A stretch of 64,000 bases of DNA, taken from assembly GCA_022819985.1 (NCBI GenBank), contig JAJEGH010000016.1:1-64000 (forward strand), given 5' to 3'. A program made the translations under genes and the position numbers. Within the stretch, counting starts at the first letter, position 1. Every line of letters starts with the position of its first letter. The notes beneath the pieces were generated by a model. That model was not told where the DNA came from and ran no database searches. It saw only the letters and a program-made list of their open reading frames with translations. This document shows, piece after piece, positions 1-8,381 of this stretch. The stretch is from Alphaproteobacteria bacterium. GTDB taxonomy: Bacteria; Pseudomonadota; Alphaproteobacteria; Bin65.

Positions 1-2
1 TC

Positions 3-89
3 TCCTTCGGGGTGAAGGCGACGCGGCGCGAGAGCGACACGGCGGCGCCGGAGCACACGGTCGGGTTCGAGCTTCGGGCGAACTGGTGA
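3..89 (+). CDS. C-terminal end of an unidentified gene cut by the window edge
   Basis: An open frame enters from the left edge and stops at TGA 87-89, giving a 28-residue tail that ends in the residues GFELRANW. The tail is too short to recognise. It lies 15 bases ahead of a DUF2285-type reading frame on the same strand, so it may belong to the same mobile-element gene set, but that is inference. Confidence 0.35.
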   Translation, partial: SFGVKATRRESDTAAPEHTVGFELRANW

Positions 90-104
90 TCGCGACGCCC
101 GGCG

Positions 105-808
105 ATGGCGCGGCAGGTCCGCGGATGGGACGCCCTGCGGGCCTGGCGCTTCATCCGGGCGAGCAGGGCCTACCGCGACGCCTGGGCGAAGCGAGTTCCA
201 ATGCCCGGCCTGCCGGAGCGCGCGCCCTTCCCGGTGCGCCTCCAGACCGCCGTCGATCTCGCCGCCGCGGCCTGGGGGATGGCGGCCTTTGAGGACCCGC
301 ATGCGGAGCGGCCGCTCGCCCCGTTCTGGACGCAGGCCGGGGTCATCGACGGCCGGGTGGCGCCGGACGCGCCGCCGTTTGCCCGGCTCGCGGCGGAGGG
401 TGGCGCCCACCTCACCGGGCTGCGGCTTGGCGACGGCGCGCTGATGCTGAGGATCGAGCGGGAGGGCCGGTCGGTCCAGGTCCGGCTCCCTCGCGGCGCC
501 GTCTTCCCCGAGGATGGCGGGATGCTGCTGGTGCGCGAAGTGGCGACCATCGAGGATGTCTGGCTCGGTGCCCCGGTCCCTTGGCCGGGGCGGGGACGGG
601 GGATGACGGAGACGGAGAACTTCTGCTGGCGCTGGAAAGCGAGGCCGAAGGGCTCACCCGGCGCGAGATCGCGGTGCGGCTCTGGGGCCGGGAGCGGGTC
701 GCGGAGGAGTACTACGACGGCAGCTGGATGCATACCCGCGTCAAGCGCCGCCGGTCCCGCGCGAAGGCGATCCTGAAACAGTATCGCGACATGGCGAAGG
801 GGGGATGA
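105..808 (+). pseudogene. DUF2285-type (transcriptional-regulator-like) gene, frameshifted
   Basis: Two adjacent frames together encode one DUF2285-type protein. The first frame (from ATG 105) gives the first half, with motifs such as RASRAYRDAW and PFPVRLQTAVDLAAAAWG, typical of these small proteins from integrative elements. The family's C-terminal part (GELLLALESEAEGLTRREI, then SWMHTRVKRR) is read in a different frame from about 581 to the stop at 808. The change of frame falls in or near the G-rich run around 585-602, so a one- or two-base indel has broken the gene, unless it is an assembly error. DUF2285 genes are common cargo of conjugative and integrative elements in Alphaproteobacteria, so I infer this is the worn edge of such an element. 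The first frame otherwise runs to 776 with unrelated sequence. Confidence 0.6.
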
Positions 809-930
809 CGCCGCGCCGGAGTCGCCAAACACGCGCTGAAACGCGCTATAACAGCCCCCGATGCGCCGGGCTCATATATCGACGACAACCGTGTGTCGGT
901 CGCGGCTGTATCGAGCCCCCGCAACCAACC

Positions 931-968
931 AAAGCCCTTGAAAACATGGATGTTTTCGAGGGCTTTTT
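931..968 (+). terminator. Strong intrinsic terminator
   Basis: A 16-base stem (931-946, AAAGCCCTTGAAAACA) pairs with 951-966 across a four-base TGGA loop. There is a single G-T pair, and a run of five T follows the GGGC. It lies between the end of the DUF2285 pseudogene and the end of the convergent unknown gene. It suits the plus strand best because the T-run is on that side, but the symmetrical stem could act for both. Confidence 0.85.
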
Positions 969-1009
969 GATTCTCCCACTTGGCAAGATTCCTTACTGTC
1001 AACACATAG

Positions 1010-2464
1010 TCAACACGGGTTCGTGGGCGCGGAATCGTGACCGTCCCGTCGAGCGTGGTGCTGGAGTTCGGTCTCGCCGACGTACACATTCTGGTCGGCA
1101 ACGTCAGTAACACGGCCACTCCAATACAGGTCAGAACTTGAATCTCTCCTGATTTCGATGCGGTCGCCGGGCCGTAGATCGTGGTGGGAGTGCCATAGCT
1201 TCAGCCAAAACCCGTCTGCGACGGAACCCGCCCAAATGGACCGGTGAATCGATAAGCAACGACGTGCCCCAGGATCTCGGAGCGGTCGCCTGCTTACCAC
1301 GCGATAGGAAGAAGAGCCACGCCCGGTGACGATGGGGAGCTCGATGAGGAACAGATGGGCCAAATGCATCCGAGCGTCTGACTCCGTGCGACACCATTCT
1401 GGACTGCGGTCGTACACATCGTCGGTAGCCAGCCAGAACCCGATAGGCAGGAGTCGGATGTATCCGAGCACGTCTCCGGCCGGTGTGGTTACGATATGAT
1501 TCTTGGCTCCTTCGCCCCTCCAAATGCTGGTCTCTACGTCCTCGCGTTGGGCTGGTACAGCTTGAATAAGCGCATAAGCCAGGGTCCTCAGCGCAAGGTC
1601 CTCGGAACCCGTCAAGTCATAGCAAATGCCGATTGCGACAGAGTCCGCGTGTTCGTCGCCGATAGTATTGCGTCGGGCTGTGAGCGACCTGATTGCCTCG
1701 ATGTAGGTGTCTTGTCCTTCCAGCCATCCCAGATACGCCTCTTTGGAAGCCTCGCCGTGCGATGCTAGGGACTCGAGGCGGCGGCTGTGGAGAAAAGCCC
1801 GTCGTGCGAAATATTCAACCCGATCAGCGATGGTCCCATAGAGCGGTTGTATGGCCTCGTCTAGGGCGCACAGAATTTCATAGTGGAACTCGATATGCAT
1901 GGACTCCAAGGTCGGGTCGTCAATCGACGACTCCAGTTCCAAGTAGCGCATGAGCTTGAATTGCTCGTTATTGCCAGTCGTCTCAAGATAGTCTTGAAGC
2001 GAGGCAAGGTGACGATAGTCCGGATCCAGCGTATCCGTGCCGTAAAACCCGGTCGCGGCGGCGAAAGCGTTGTCCAGCGATTCAGCAGTGTCGGAGTCGC
2101 ACGTCCTCAACTCGTCGAGAAGAGCGCGCAAATCGTGCGTGCGTGAATAGGGCGACCCTGTGCTCTTGATGAGGTACTTGAGGCCATCTTCTATGGCTGT
2201 ATGGGCGATCGATAGTCTGTTCAGCCGTTGAGGGGTGATAGTCTCGCGCCACTGGTGGTATCTTCCCTGTTCGTCGGGAGGCAGGAGATCACTGGTCAGA
2301 TTCGGAATGATGGAACCCGAATAGCGAATGGCGTCCCGGATACGCCACAATACCGGTTCTTTGGCTGCATCCGACATTGTTGGCTCGATCTTCTGGTTTG
2401 ATGTACCCAGCGCGGTACTACCTTCGTAGGCGTTCGGCCTGATCGCCTTTTCGAGGTCAGACAT
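1010..2464 (-). CDS. Unknown protein with a HEPN-like segment
   Basis: This gene encodes 484 residues of unrecognised function. I chose ATG 2464 because GGGAAG lies a few bases upstream; an in-frame extension to 2560 reads across a transposase remnant. Around residues 75-115 there is a helical stretch of the pattern AHTAIEDGLKYLI, then RTHDLRALLDEL. It resembles HEPN domains, which are helical proteins often found as RNases or in toxin and abortive-infection systems. The remainder has no motif I know, and the C-terminus is rich in Arg and His. Base composition is clearly lower in GC than the flanking housekeeping genes. With an IS66 remnant on one side and a broken DUF2285 gene on the other, it was probably imported. 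A defence role is only a guess. Confidence 0.6.
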   Translation of the reverse strand: MSDLEKAIRPNAYEGSTALGTSNQKIEPTMSDAAKEPVLWRIRDAIRYSGSIIPNLTSDLLPPDEQGRYHQWRETITPQRLNRLSIAHTAIEDGLKYLIKSTGSPYSRTHDLRALLDELRTCDSDTAESLDNAFAAATGFYGTDTLDPDYRHLASLQDYLETTGNNEQFKLMRYLELESSIDDPTLESMHIEFHYEILCALDEAIQPLYGTIADRVEYFARRAFLHSRRLESLASHGEASKEAYLGWLEGQDTYIEAIRSLTARRNTIGDEHADSVAIGICYDLTGSEDLALRTLAYALIQAVPAQREDVETSIWRGEGAKNHIVTTPAGDVLGYIRLLPIGFWLATDDVYDRSPEWCRTESDARMHLAHLFLIELPIVTGRGSSSYRVVSRRPLRDPGARRCLSIHRSIWAGSVADGFWLKLWHSHHDLRPGDRIEIRRDSSSDLYWSGRVTDVADQNVYVGETELQHHARRDGHDSAPTNPC

Positions 2465-2480
2465 CAGCTTCCCGGTCTTC

Positions 2481-2655
2481 AGTTGACGCGTAGTTCCAAG
2501 GTAGCAGTTAGTCGATACGGTTGATCTTATAGTCAGGGATGCGTGCGAGTACTTGGGCAAGCCAAGACAGCAGGGCGACGCCGTTCAGCTTGGCGATCTC
2601 GATCAAGGTGCAGGCGATGGAGGCGGCCCTGCCGCCGCTGGCCGATCTCCCGATG
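2481..2655 (-). pseudogene. Remnant of an IS66-family transposase C-terminus
   Basis: Reading the minus strand from about 2655 gives the end of an IS66-type TnpC transposase: GRAASIACTLIEIAKLNGV, then VLARIPDYKINRID, then a stop (TAA at 2508-2510), then LLPWNYAST. In intact IS66 transposases the corresponding end reads RIDELLPW, so the stop sits where Glu is expected and is a nonsense mutation. Similarity to the family fades upstream of about 2655, so only some 55 codons survive. No terminal inverted repeats were seen. It marks a decayed insertion between ilvD and the unknown gene at 1010-2464. The 283 bases between those genes hold this remnant and nothing else that I can name. Confidence 0.7.
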
Positions 2656-2747
2656 TGCAATTCTCCGGTATTCCCCTATTTCGGACGGCTCTCCTGCGCG
2701 CTTCGGCCGGGGCGGAACGGAGCGACGCCGCCCTGCAAATCCGCCCC

Positions 2748-4478
2748 CTACAAATCCGCATACACATGCCCCTCGGCGCGGGCGCCGGGGTGGCAGACGG
2801 CGCCGTGGCGCGCCGGGCCGACGGTCTGGGCATAGCGCCAGATCGCGCCGGAGCGATAGATATTCTCGCGCGGCTGCCAGGCCTCGCGGCGCGCCTCCAG
2901 CTCGGCGCCGCTCAGGTCCACGGAGATCGTGCCGCCCGGCGCGTCGATGGTGACGGTATCGCCGTCGCGCAGCAGGCCGATCGGGCCGCCGACCGCGGCT
3001 TCCGGGCCGATATGGCCGACGCACAGGCCGCGGGTGCCGCCCGAGAAGCGGCCGTCGGTGATCAGCGCGACATTCTCGATGCCGAGGCCGTAGAGCGCCG
3101 CCGTGGTCGCCAGCATCTCGCGCATGCCGGGCCCGCCCTTCGGCCCCTCGTAGCGGATGACCAGGCAGTCGCCCGCCTGCACGCCGCCCTTGGTGACATA
3201 GTCGAAACAGTCCTCCTCGCACTCGAAGACCCGGGCCGGGCCGGTGAAGGTCTGGCCTTCCGGCGCGATGCCGGCGACCTTCACGATGGCGCCCTCCGGC
3301 GCCAGGTTGCCCTTGAGGCCGACCACGCCGCCGGTCGGCGCCAGCGCGTCCTTCACCCGGTAGACGACGTCCTGGCCTTCGGGGAACGTCACGCCGGCGC
3401 AGTTCTCCGCCAGCGTCCGGCCCGACACGGTCATGCAGTCGCCGTGCAGATAGCCGGCGTCCAGCAACTCCCTGATGACGACCTGCACGCCGCCGATCTC
3501 GTACATATCCTTGGCGACGTATTTGCCGCCCGGCTTGAGGTCCGCGATGTAGGGCGTCTTGCGGAAAATCTCCGCCACGTCGTGCAGGTCGAAATCGATG
3601 CCGCATTCGTTGGCGATGGCGGGCAGATGCAGGCCGGCGTTGGTCGAGCCGCCGGTCGCCGCGACGACGGCCGCGGCGTTCTCCAGCGCCTTGCGGGTGA
3701 CGATATCGCGCGGGCGCAGGTTGAGCCGCAGCAGGTTCATCACCGCTTCGCCGGATTTCTCGCACAGCTGGTCGCGCGATTCGTACGGCGCCGGCGCGCC
3801 GGCCGAACCGGGCAGCGCCAGGCCGATGGCTTCGGAGACGCAGGCCATGGTGTTGGCGGTGAACTGGCCGCCGCACGAACCGGCCGACGGGCAGGCCACC
3901 AGCTCCAGCTCGCGCAGGTCCGCGTCGTCCCAGTGGCCGCCGGCGTGCTGGCCGACGCCTTCGAAAACGTCGACGATGGTCACGTCCTTGCCACGGAAGC
4001 GGCCGGGCAGGATGGCGCCGCCGTAGATGAACACGGCCGGCACGTTCAGCCGGCACATCGCCATCATCATGCCGGGCAGGGCCTTGTCGCAGCCGGCCAG
4101 CGTGACCAGCGCGTCGTAGCCGTGGCCGCGCATGGTCAGCTCGACCGAATCGGCGATGACCTCGCGGCTGACCAGCGAGGCCTTCATGCCCTCATGGCCC
4201 ATGGCGATGCCGTCGGTCACCGTAATGGTGGCGAATTCGCGCGGCGTGCCCCTGGCGGCGGCGACGCCGTGCTTCACCGCCTGGGCCTGGCGGTGCAGGG
4301 AGATGTTGCAGGGCGCGGCCTCGTTCCACGCCGCGGCGACGCCGACGAGCGGCTGGGCGACCTCTTCCTCGGTCACGCCCATGGCATAGAGGAACGCCCG
4401 GTGGGGCGCGCGCTCCGGCCCGACCGTGGTGTGGCGGGAGGGCATTCTGGACTTGTCGAAAGCGCCGTTGCCGGTCAT
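2748..4478 (-). CDS. ilvD: Dihydroxy-acid dehydratase
   Basis: IlvD is a cytoplasmic iron-sulfur dehydratase that converts 2,3-dihydroxy-isovalerate and 2,3-dihydroxy-3-methylvalerate into the 2-keto acid precursors of valine, isoleucine and leucine. The 576-residue product has the family length. Cluster ligands are visible: Cys57 in WNEAAPCN, Cys130 in [12 protein letters not shown], and Cys202 in [12 protein letters not shown]. It is the last gene of a minus-strand run with a CitE-like gene and pyrD, 155 bases after pyrD. Related sugar-acid dehydratases (EDD, YjhG types) share the fold, but this sequence matches the branched-chain form best. Confidence 0.93.
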   Translation of the reverse strand: MTGNGAFDKSRMPSRHTTVGPERAPHRAFLYAMGVTEEEVAQPLVGVAAAWNEAAPCNISLHRQAQAVKHGVAAARGTPREFATITVTDGIAMGHEGMKASLVSREVIADSVELTMRGHGYDALVTLAGCDKALPGMMMAMCRLNVPAVFIYGGAILPGRFRGKDVTIVDVFEGVGQHAGGHWDDADLRELELVACPSAGSCGGQFTANTMACVSEAIGLALPGSAGAPAPYESRDQLCEKSGEAVMNLLRLNLRPRDIVTRKALENAAAVVAATGGSTNAGLHLPAIANECGIDFDLHDVAEIFRKTPYIADLKPGGKYVAKDMYEIGGVQVVIRELLDAGYLHGDCMTVSGRTLAENCAGVTFPEGQDVVYRVKDALAPTGGVVGLKGNLAPEGAIVKVAGIAPEGQTFTGPARVFECEEDCFDYVTKGGVQAGDCLVIRYEGPKGGPGMREMLATTAALYGLGIENVALITDGRFSGGTRGLCVGHIGPEAAVGGPIGLLRDGDTVTIDAPGGTISVDLSGAELEARREAWQPRENIYRSGAIWRYAQTVGPARHGAVCHPGARAEGHVYADL

Positions 4479-4633
4479 GGGAGACTCCCCGGAATCAATG
4501 ATGAATCGATGTTGGCCTGTCGGGCGGCGACATTACCGGCGCGGGCCGGGGCCGGACAAGCGGCACGGGTGGCGCAGGCGGCAGGGGACGCGGGCGGCGC
4601 CGGTCGCTTCCTCCGGCGGGCGCGGGCCGCTCG

Positions 4634-5668
4634 TCAGGCCGGCGGCGGCGGTGTATCGAAGGCTTCGGCGGCGGCGCGGATCAGCGCCGGGCCCCGGTAG
4701 ATCAGGCCGGTATAGAGCTGGATCAGCGTGGCGCCGGCGGCCCGCTTCGCCGCGGCATCCTGGCCGTCCGCAATGCCCCCGACGCCGATGATCGGCAGGT
4801 CCGGGCCGAGCCGCTCGCGGAAAGCGCCGAGTATTGCCGTGGACGGCGCCATCAGGGGCCGGCCGGACAGGCCGCCCGCCTCGCCCGCCAGGGCCGAGCG
4901 CAGCGACGCCGGCCGGGCGACGGTCGTGTTGCCGACGATCAGCCCGTCGAGCAGCGGCGGCCCGCCGGCGCCGGCAATCCCGGCGATATCGTCGATATCC
5001 GCCGGCTCCAGGTCCGGCGCAACCTTCAGCAGCAGGGGCCGCGCGACCGGCCCCGAATCCTCAAGGGCCGCCCGCACCGGCTCCAACAGACCGCGCAGCG
5101 CCGCCGCATCCTGAAGCGTGCGCAGGCCGGGCGTGTTGGGCGAGGAGACGTTGACGACGAGATAATCGGCGTAGGGCGCCAGCCGGCGCGCGCCGGTGGC
5201 ATAGTCGGCCGCCTTGTCGTCGCTCACCCCGTTCGCCCCCAGATTGACGCCGAGCGGCCCCGGCAGCGCCCGCCGCCGCAGCCCGGCCAGCCGCCGCTCG
5301 GCATGGTCCAGCCCCTTGCTGTTGAAGCCGTAGCGGTTGATGACCGCGCCGTCCTCCGGCAGCCGGAAGACCCGGGGGCGCGGGTTGCCCGGCTGGGGAC
5401 GCGGAGTGACCGAGCCGATCTCGACGAAACCGAAGCCCAGCGCAAATGCCGCGCGCACCGCGTCGGCATCCTTGTCGAAGCCGGCGGCGAGGCCGACCGG
5501 ATTCGGGAAATCCAGCCCGAGCAGGCGCCGCGGCGCAATGCGGTGCGGCCCGCCGTCCAGCGGCAGGCCCAGCGCCTGGGCGCCGCGAAGGAACCGGACC
5601 GCCCAGCGGTGCGCCGCTTCGGGCGGCAGCAGGCGGAGCAGGGAAACGGCGTGCCCGGACAGGGCCAT
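4634..5668 (-). CDS. pyrD: Dihydroorotate dehydrogenase (quinone), class 2
   Basis: PyrD oxidises dihydroorotate to orotate in pyrimidine synthesis and passes electrons to membrane quinone through FMN. The 344-residue protein has the class 2 features: an N-terminal helical extension of about 45 residues for membrane and quinone contact, AAGFDKDADAV near residue 61, INRYGFNSKG near 110, and NVSSPNTPGLR near 173 carrying the catalytic Ser. It lies 30 bases downstream of the CitE-like gene, so the two are probably co-transcribed. Confidence 0.93.
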   Translation of the reverse strand: MALSGHAVSLLRLLPPEAAHRWAVRFLRGAQALGLPLDGGPHRIAPRRLLGLDFPNPVGLAAGFDKDADAVRAAFALGFGFVEIGSVTPRPQPGNPRPRVFRLPEDGAVINRYGFNSKGLDHAERRLAGLRRRALPGPLGVNLGANGVSDDKAADYATGARRLAPYADYLVVNVSSPNTPGLRTLQDAAALRGLLEPVRAALEDSGPVARPLLLKVAPDLEPADIDDIAGIAGAGGPPLLDGLIVGNTTVARPASLRSALAGEAGGLSGRPLMAPSTAILGAFRERLGPDLPIIGVGGIADGQDAAAKRAAGATLIQLYTGLIYRGPALIRAAAEAFDTPPPPA

Positions 5669-5698
5669 GGCAGCCCCTTTCTTCAGGCCGCCGCGCGG

Positions 5699-6598
5699 TC
5701 AGGCGGCCAGTGCGTCGATGGCCGCGGCGAGCGCAACCAGCCGGTGCGCTTCCTCGACATGCAGCGCCTCGATCAACCGGCCGTCCACCAGCACGACCCC
5801 GGCGCCGCGCTCTTCTGCGTCCGCGTGGGCGGCGATGATCCGGCGCGACCATTCGATCTCGTCGGCGTCCGGCGCGAAAGCCCGGTTTGCGGCGGCGATC
5901 TGCTTCGGGTGGATCAGCGTCTTGCCGTCGAAGCCCATGTCCCGGCCCTGCCGGCAGGCCGCTTCATGGGCCGCGTCGTCGCCGAGGTCGAGCGACACGC
6001 CGTCGAGGATCGCGAGGCGGTGCGCGCGCGCCGCGAGCAGCGCCAGGCCGAGGCCCGCCAGCAGCGGCTCGCGCCCCGGAACGTGCCGGGCCTGCAGGTC
6101 TTTCGCCAGATCGGACGTGCCCATCACCAGGCAGCTCAGACGCGGACCGGCTCCGGCGATCTCCCCGGCGTGGAGCACGCCCATCGGCGTCTCGATCATG
6201 CACATGACCGCCATGTCGTCCGGCGCGCCGCAGTCGGCCATCAGCGCCTCCAGATGCCGGACCTGTTCGGCGCTCTCCACCTTGGGCAGCAGGATGGCGT
6301 CGGCGCCGCAGCGGGCGACCGCCGGCAGGTCGGCATGGCCCCAACCGGTATCGAGCCCGTTGATCCGGATGACGACTTCGCGCCGGCCGTAACCGCCGGA
6401 CGCCGCGGCGGCGCAGACCCGGTCGCGCGCCGCTTCCTTGGCGTCGGGCGCAACCGCGTCCTCCAGATCGAGGATCAGCATGTCGGCCGGCAGACTCTGC
6501 GCCTTTTCGAGGGCGCGGGCGTTGGCGCCCGGCATGTAGAGCGCCGAGCGGCGCGGGCGGCTTCGTTTCACATCGCGGAGAGCGCGCGAAAAATCCAT
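5699..6598 (-). CDS. HpcH/HpaI-CitE family lyase (malyl-CoA or citramalyl-CoA lyase-like)
   Basis: The product (299 residues from ATG 6598; the frame is open further upstream to 6724) belongs to the CitE/Mcl family of Mg-dependent TIM-barrel C-C lyases acting on acyl-CoA thioesters. Visible motifs are LYMPGANARALEKA near the N-terminus, DLEDAVAP, VIRINGLDTGWG, LPKVESAEQV, and MIETPMGVLHA with the metal-binding Glu. The C-terminus has GFDGKTLIHPKQI, typical of the family. Substrate could be malyl-, methylmalyl- or citramalyl-CoA; nothing nearby decides this. It heads the minus-strand run to pyrD and ilvD and is divergent from pdxY. Confidence 0.82.
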   Translation of the reverse strand: MDFSRALRDVKRSRPRRSALYMPGANARALEKAQSLPADMLILDLEDAVAPDAKEAARDRVCAAAASGGYGRREVVIRINGLDTGWGHADLPAVARCGADAILLPKVESAEQVRHLEALMADCGAPDDMAVMCMIETPMGVLHAGEIAGAGPRLSCLVMGTSDLAKDLQARHVPGREPLLAGLGLALLAARAHRLAILDGVSLDLGDDAAHEAACRQGRDMGFDGKTLIHPKQIAAANRAFAPDADEIEWSRRIIAAHADAEERGAGVVLVDGRLIEALHVEEAHRLVALAAAIDALAA

Positions 6599-6826
6599 TG
6601 ACGGCGGCAAGGTCCCGAAGAAAAGCTGCGACCATCTAGCGACCGCCCGCCGGGTCCGGCACGTTGACAGAAGGCCGCACAGCGAGACGCAGTTATCCGG
6701 CGGCGCCGGGAATTCACCAGACATAAGATCGGTTGACCGGTACTATCGCCGGTCGATATTTCGGGCAAAGCGCCGGCCGCGCGAGCAGCCGGCCGAATGG
6801 AGTGACGAGCGGGCAAACGAGGCGGA

Positions 6827-7672
6827 ATGAAGGTTCTTTCGGTCCAGTCCACAGTAGCCTACGGCCGTGTCGGCAACGCAGCGGCGACGTTTCCGTTGCA
6901 GCGGCTGGGCCATGAGGTGTGGCCGGTCGCGACGGTGAACTACAGCAATCATCCCGGCTACGGCAGCCACCGCGGCGGCGTTTACCACGCTACGGACATT
7001 GCGGAAATCCTGGACGAACTGGACCGGCGCGGCGCCTTTGGCCGTTGCGATGCGATATTGAGCGGCTTTCTCGGCGCAGCGGCGACCGGGCCCGTACTGC
7101 TGAATGCGGTCGACCGGATCAAGCGCGCCAACCCGAAGGCGCTGTACGTCCTCGATCCGGTGATCGGCGATGCGGAGCGCGGCGTCTATGTCGCCGACGG
7201 CATTGCCGAGTTTTTCCGCAACGAAGCCCTGGACCATGCCGATATCGTCCTGCCGAACCCGTTCGAACTGGCCCAGCTTACGGGCCGGACGATCGGCAAT
7301 ATCGATTCGGCGGCGGACGCGGCGGCATCGCTGCTGGAGCGCGGCCCGGCGATGGTTGTCGTGACCGGGCTGCGGCACAATAACGGCATAACCGTGCTGC
7401 TGGTCACTCCCGGGGAAGCCTGGACGGTCACGACGCCGATCGTGGACATCGCCTCCTATGGCGCCGGAGACGCATTTGCCGCATTGTTCCTGGGGGCGTA
7501 TTTCGACTTTGGCGACCCCCGCGCCGCCGTTTCGAGAGCGGCCGGTTCGCTATACGGTATATTCCGGACGACCCAGAGGCTGAACGAGGATTCGCTGGCG
7601 TTGGTTCCCGCGCAGCAGGAAATTGTCAGGCCGACCGAGCGTTTCGACGCGCTGCCCGTGCGATCCCGATAG
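6827..7672 (+). CDS. pdxY: Pyridoxal kinase
   Basis: PdxY phosphorylates pyridoxal to pyridoxal 5'-phosphate in vitamin B6 salvage, in the cytoplasm. The 281-residue protein is a ribokinase-fold kinase of normal length. It starts MKVLSVQSTVAYGRVGNAA, as PdxY/PdxK enzymes do, and continues with NYSNHPGYGSHRG, LDPVIGD and PNPFELAQLTG. Near residue 213 it has the anion-hole and catalytic Asp motif YGAGDAFAALFLG. It is followed 21 bases later by a LysE-type exporter. Confidence 0.9.
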   Translation: MKVLSVQSTVAYGRVGNAAATFPLQRLGHEVWPVATVNYSNHPGYGSHRGGVYHATDIAEILDELDRRGAFGRCDAILSGFLGAAATGPVLLNAVDRIKRANPKALYVLDPVIGDAERGVYVADGIAEFFRNEALDHADIVLPNPFELAQLTGRTIGNIDSAADAAASLLERGPAMVVVTGLRHNNGITVLLVTPGEAWTVTTPIVDIASYGAGDAFAALFLGAYFDFGDPRAAVSRAAGSLYGIFRTTQRLNEDSLALVPAQQEIVRPTERFDALPVRSR

Positions 7673-7693
7673 GCGGAACGGGGACGGCCACTC

Positions 7694-8347
7694 GTGGACT
7701 TCGTGCTTTTCGCCAAGGGGGCGATCGCCGGCTTCGTCATCGCGGCGCCGGTCGGTCCAGTCGGGATCATGGTCGCCCAGCGTACCCTCGCCAAGGGCAT
7801 CGCGGCCGGCCTGATCGCCGGCGCCGGCGGCGCGCTGGCCGATACGGTCTTCGGCGCCATTGCCGCCTTCGGCATCACCTTCGTCGCCGCGTTCCTGCAC
7901 GAGATCGAACCCAGCCTGCGGCTGGGCGGCGGTATCCTGCTGATCCTGCTCGGCCTGCTGACGGCGCTCAAATCGGTGAAGACCGAGGCCAACCCGCGCC
8001 TGTCCTTCACCCGCAGTTTCGGCGATTTTGCCACCAGCTTCATCCTGACCATCACCAACCCGGCGACGATCGCCAGCCTCGTCGTCGTGTTCCCGGCCCT
8101 CGGCGCCATCGTGCCGGAAGGCGATCTCGCCCGCGCCTGGACGCTCATTCTCGGCGTGTTCGCCGGATCGGCCCTTTGGTGGTTGACCCTCTCCACCCTC
8201 ACGGGCCTTTTCCGGACCGGCCTGAACGAGGCGCGGATGCAGACGATCAACCGGATTTCCGGCGTGGCGATCGTGTGTTTCGGCATCGTCGTGCTGGTCA
8301 GCGTGACCCGTCTGGGTAAATCGCTGCTCGATCTGGCGCCGGTATAG
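7694..8347 (+). CDS. LysE/RhtB family amino-acid exporter
   Basis: This is a 217-residue inner-membrane protein with about six hydrophobic helices. The N-terminus APVGPVGIMVAQRTLAKG is the family signature of LysE/RhtB exporters, which expel amino acids such as lysine, threonine or homoserine. The start is a GTG at 7694. It sits close behind pdxY and may be co-transcribed with it. The substrate cannot be told. It converges on the acyl-CoA ligase gene, and no obvious terminator hairpin lies in the 34-base gap. Confidence 0.85.
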   Translation: MDFVLFAKGAIAGFVIAAPVGPVGIMVAQRTLAKGIAAGLIAGAGGALADTVFGAIAAFGITFVAAFLHEIEPSLRLGGGILLILLGLLTALKSVKTEANPRLSFTRSFGDFATSFILTITNPATIASLVVVFPALGAIVPEGDLARAWTLILGVFAGSALWWLTLSTLTGLFRTGLNEARMQTINRISGVAIVCFGIVVLVSVTRLGKSLLDLAPV

Positions 8348-8381
8348 GGCCGCTTCGGCGAGACCGTGCCGCATCGCGGCT

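Noticed and set aside
880-930. Possible tRNA or tmRNA 3' end (sequence ending CGCAACCA) near the DUF2285 pseudogene
   Set aside because: I tried to fold acceptor and T-arms, but no complementary T-stem exists, so it does not make a tRNA-like structure. An attachment site could not be supported.
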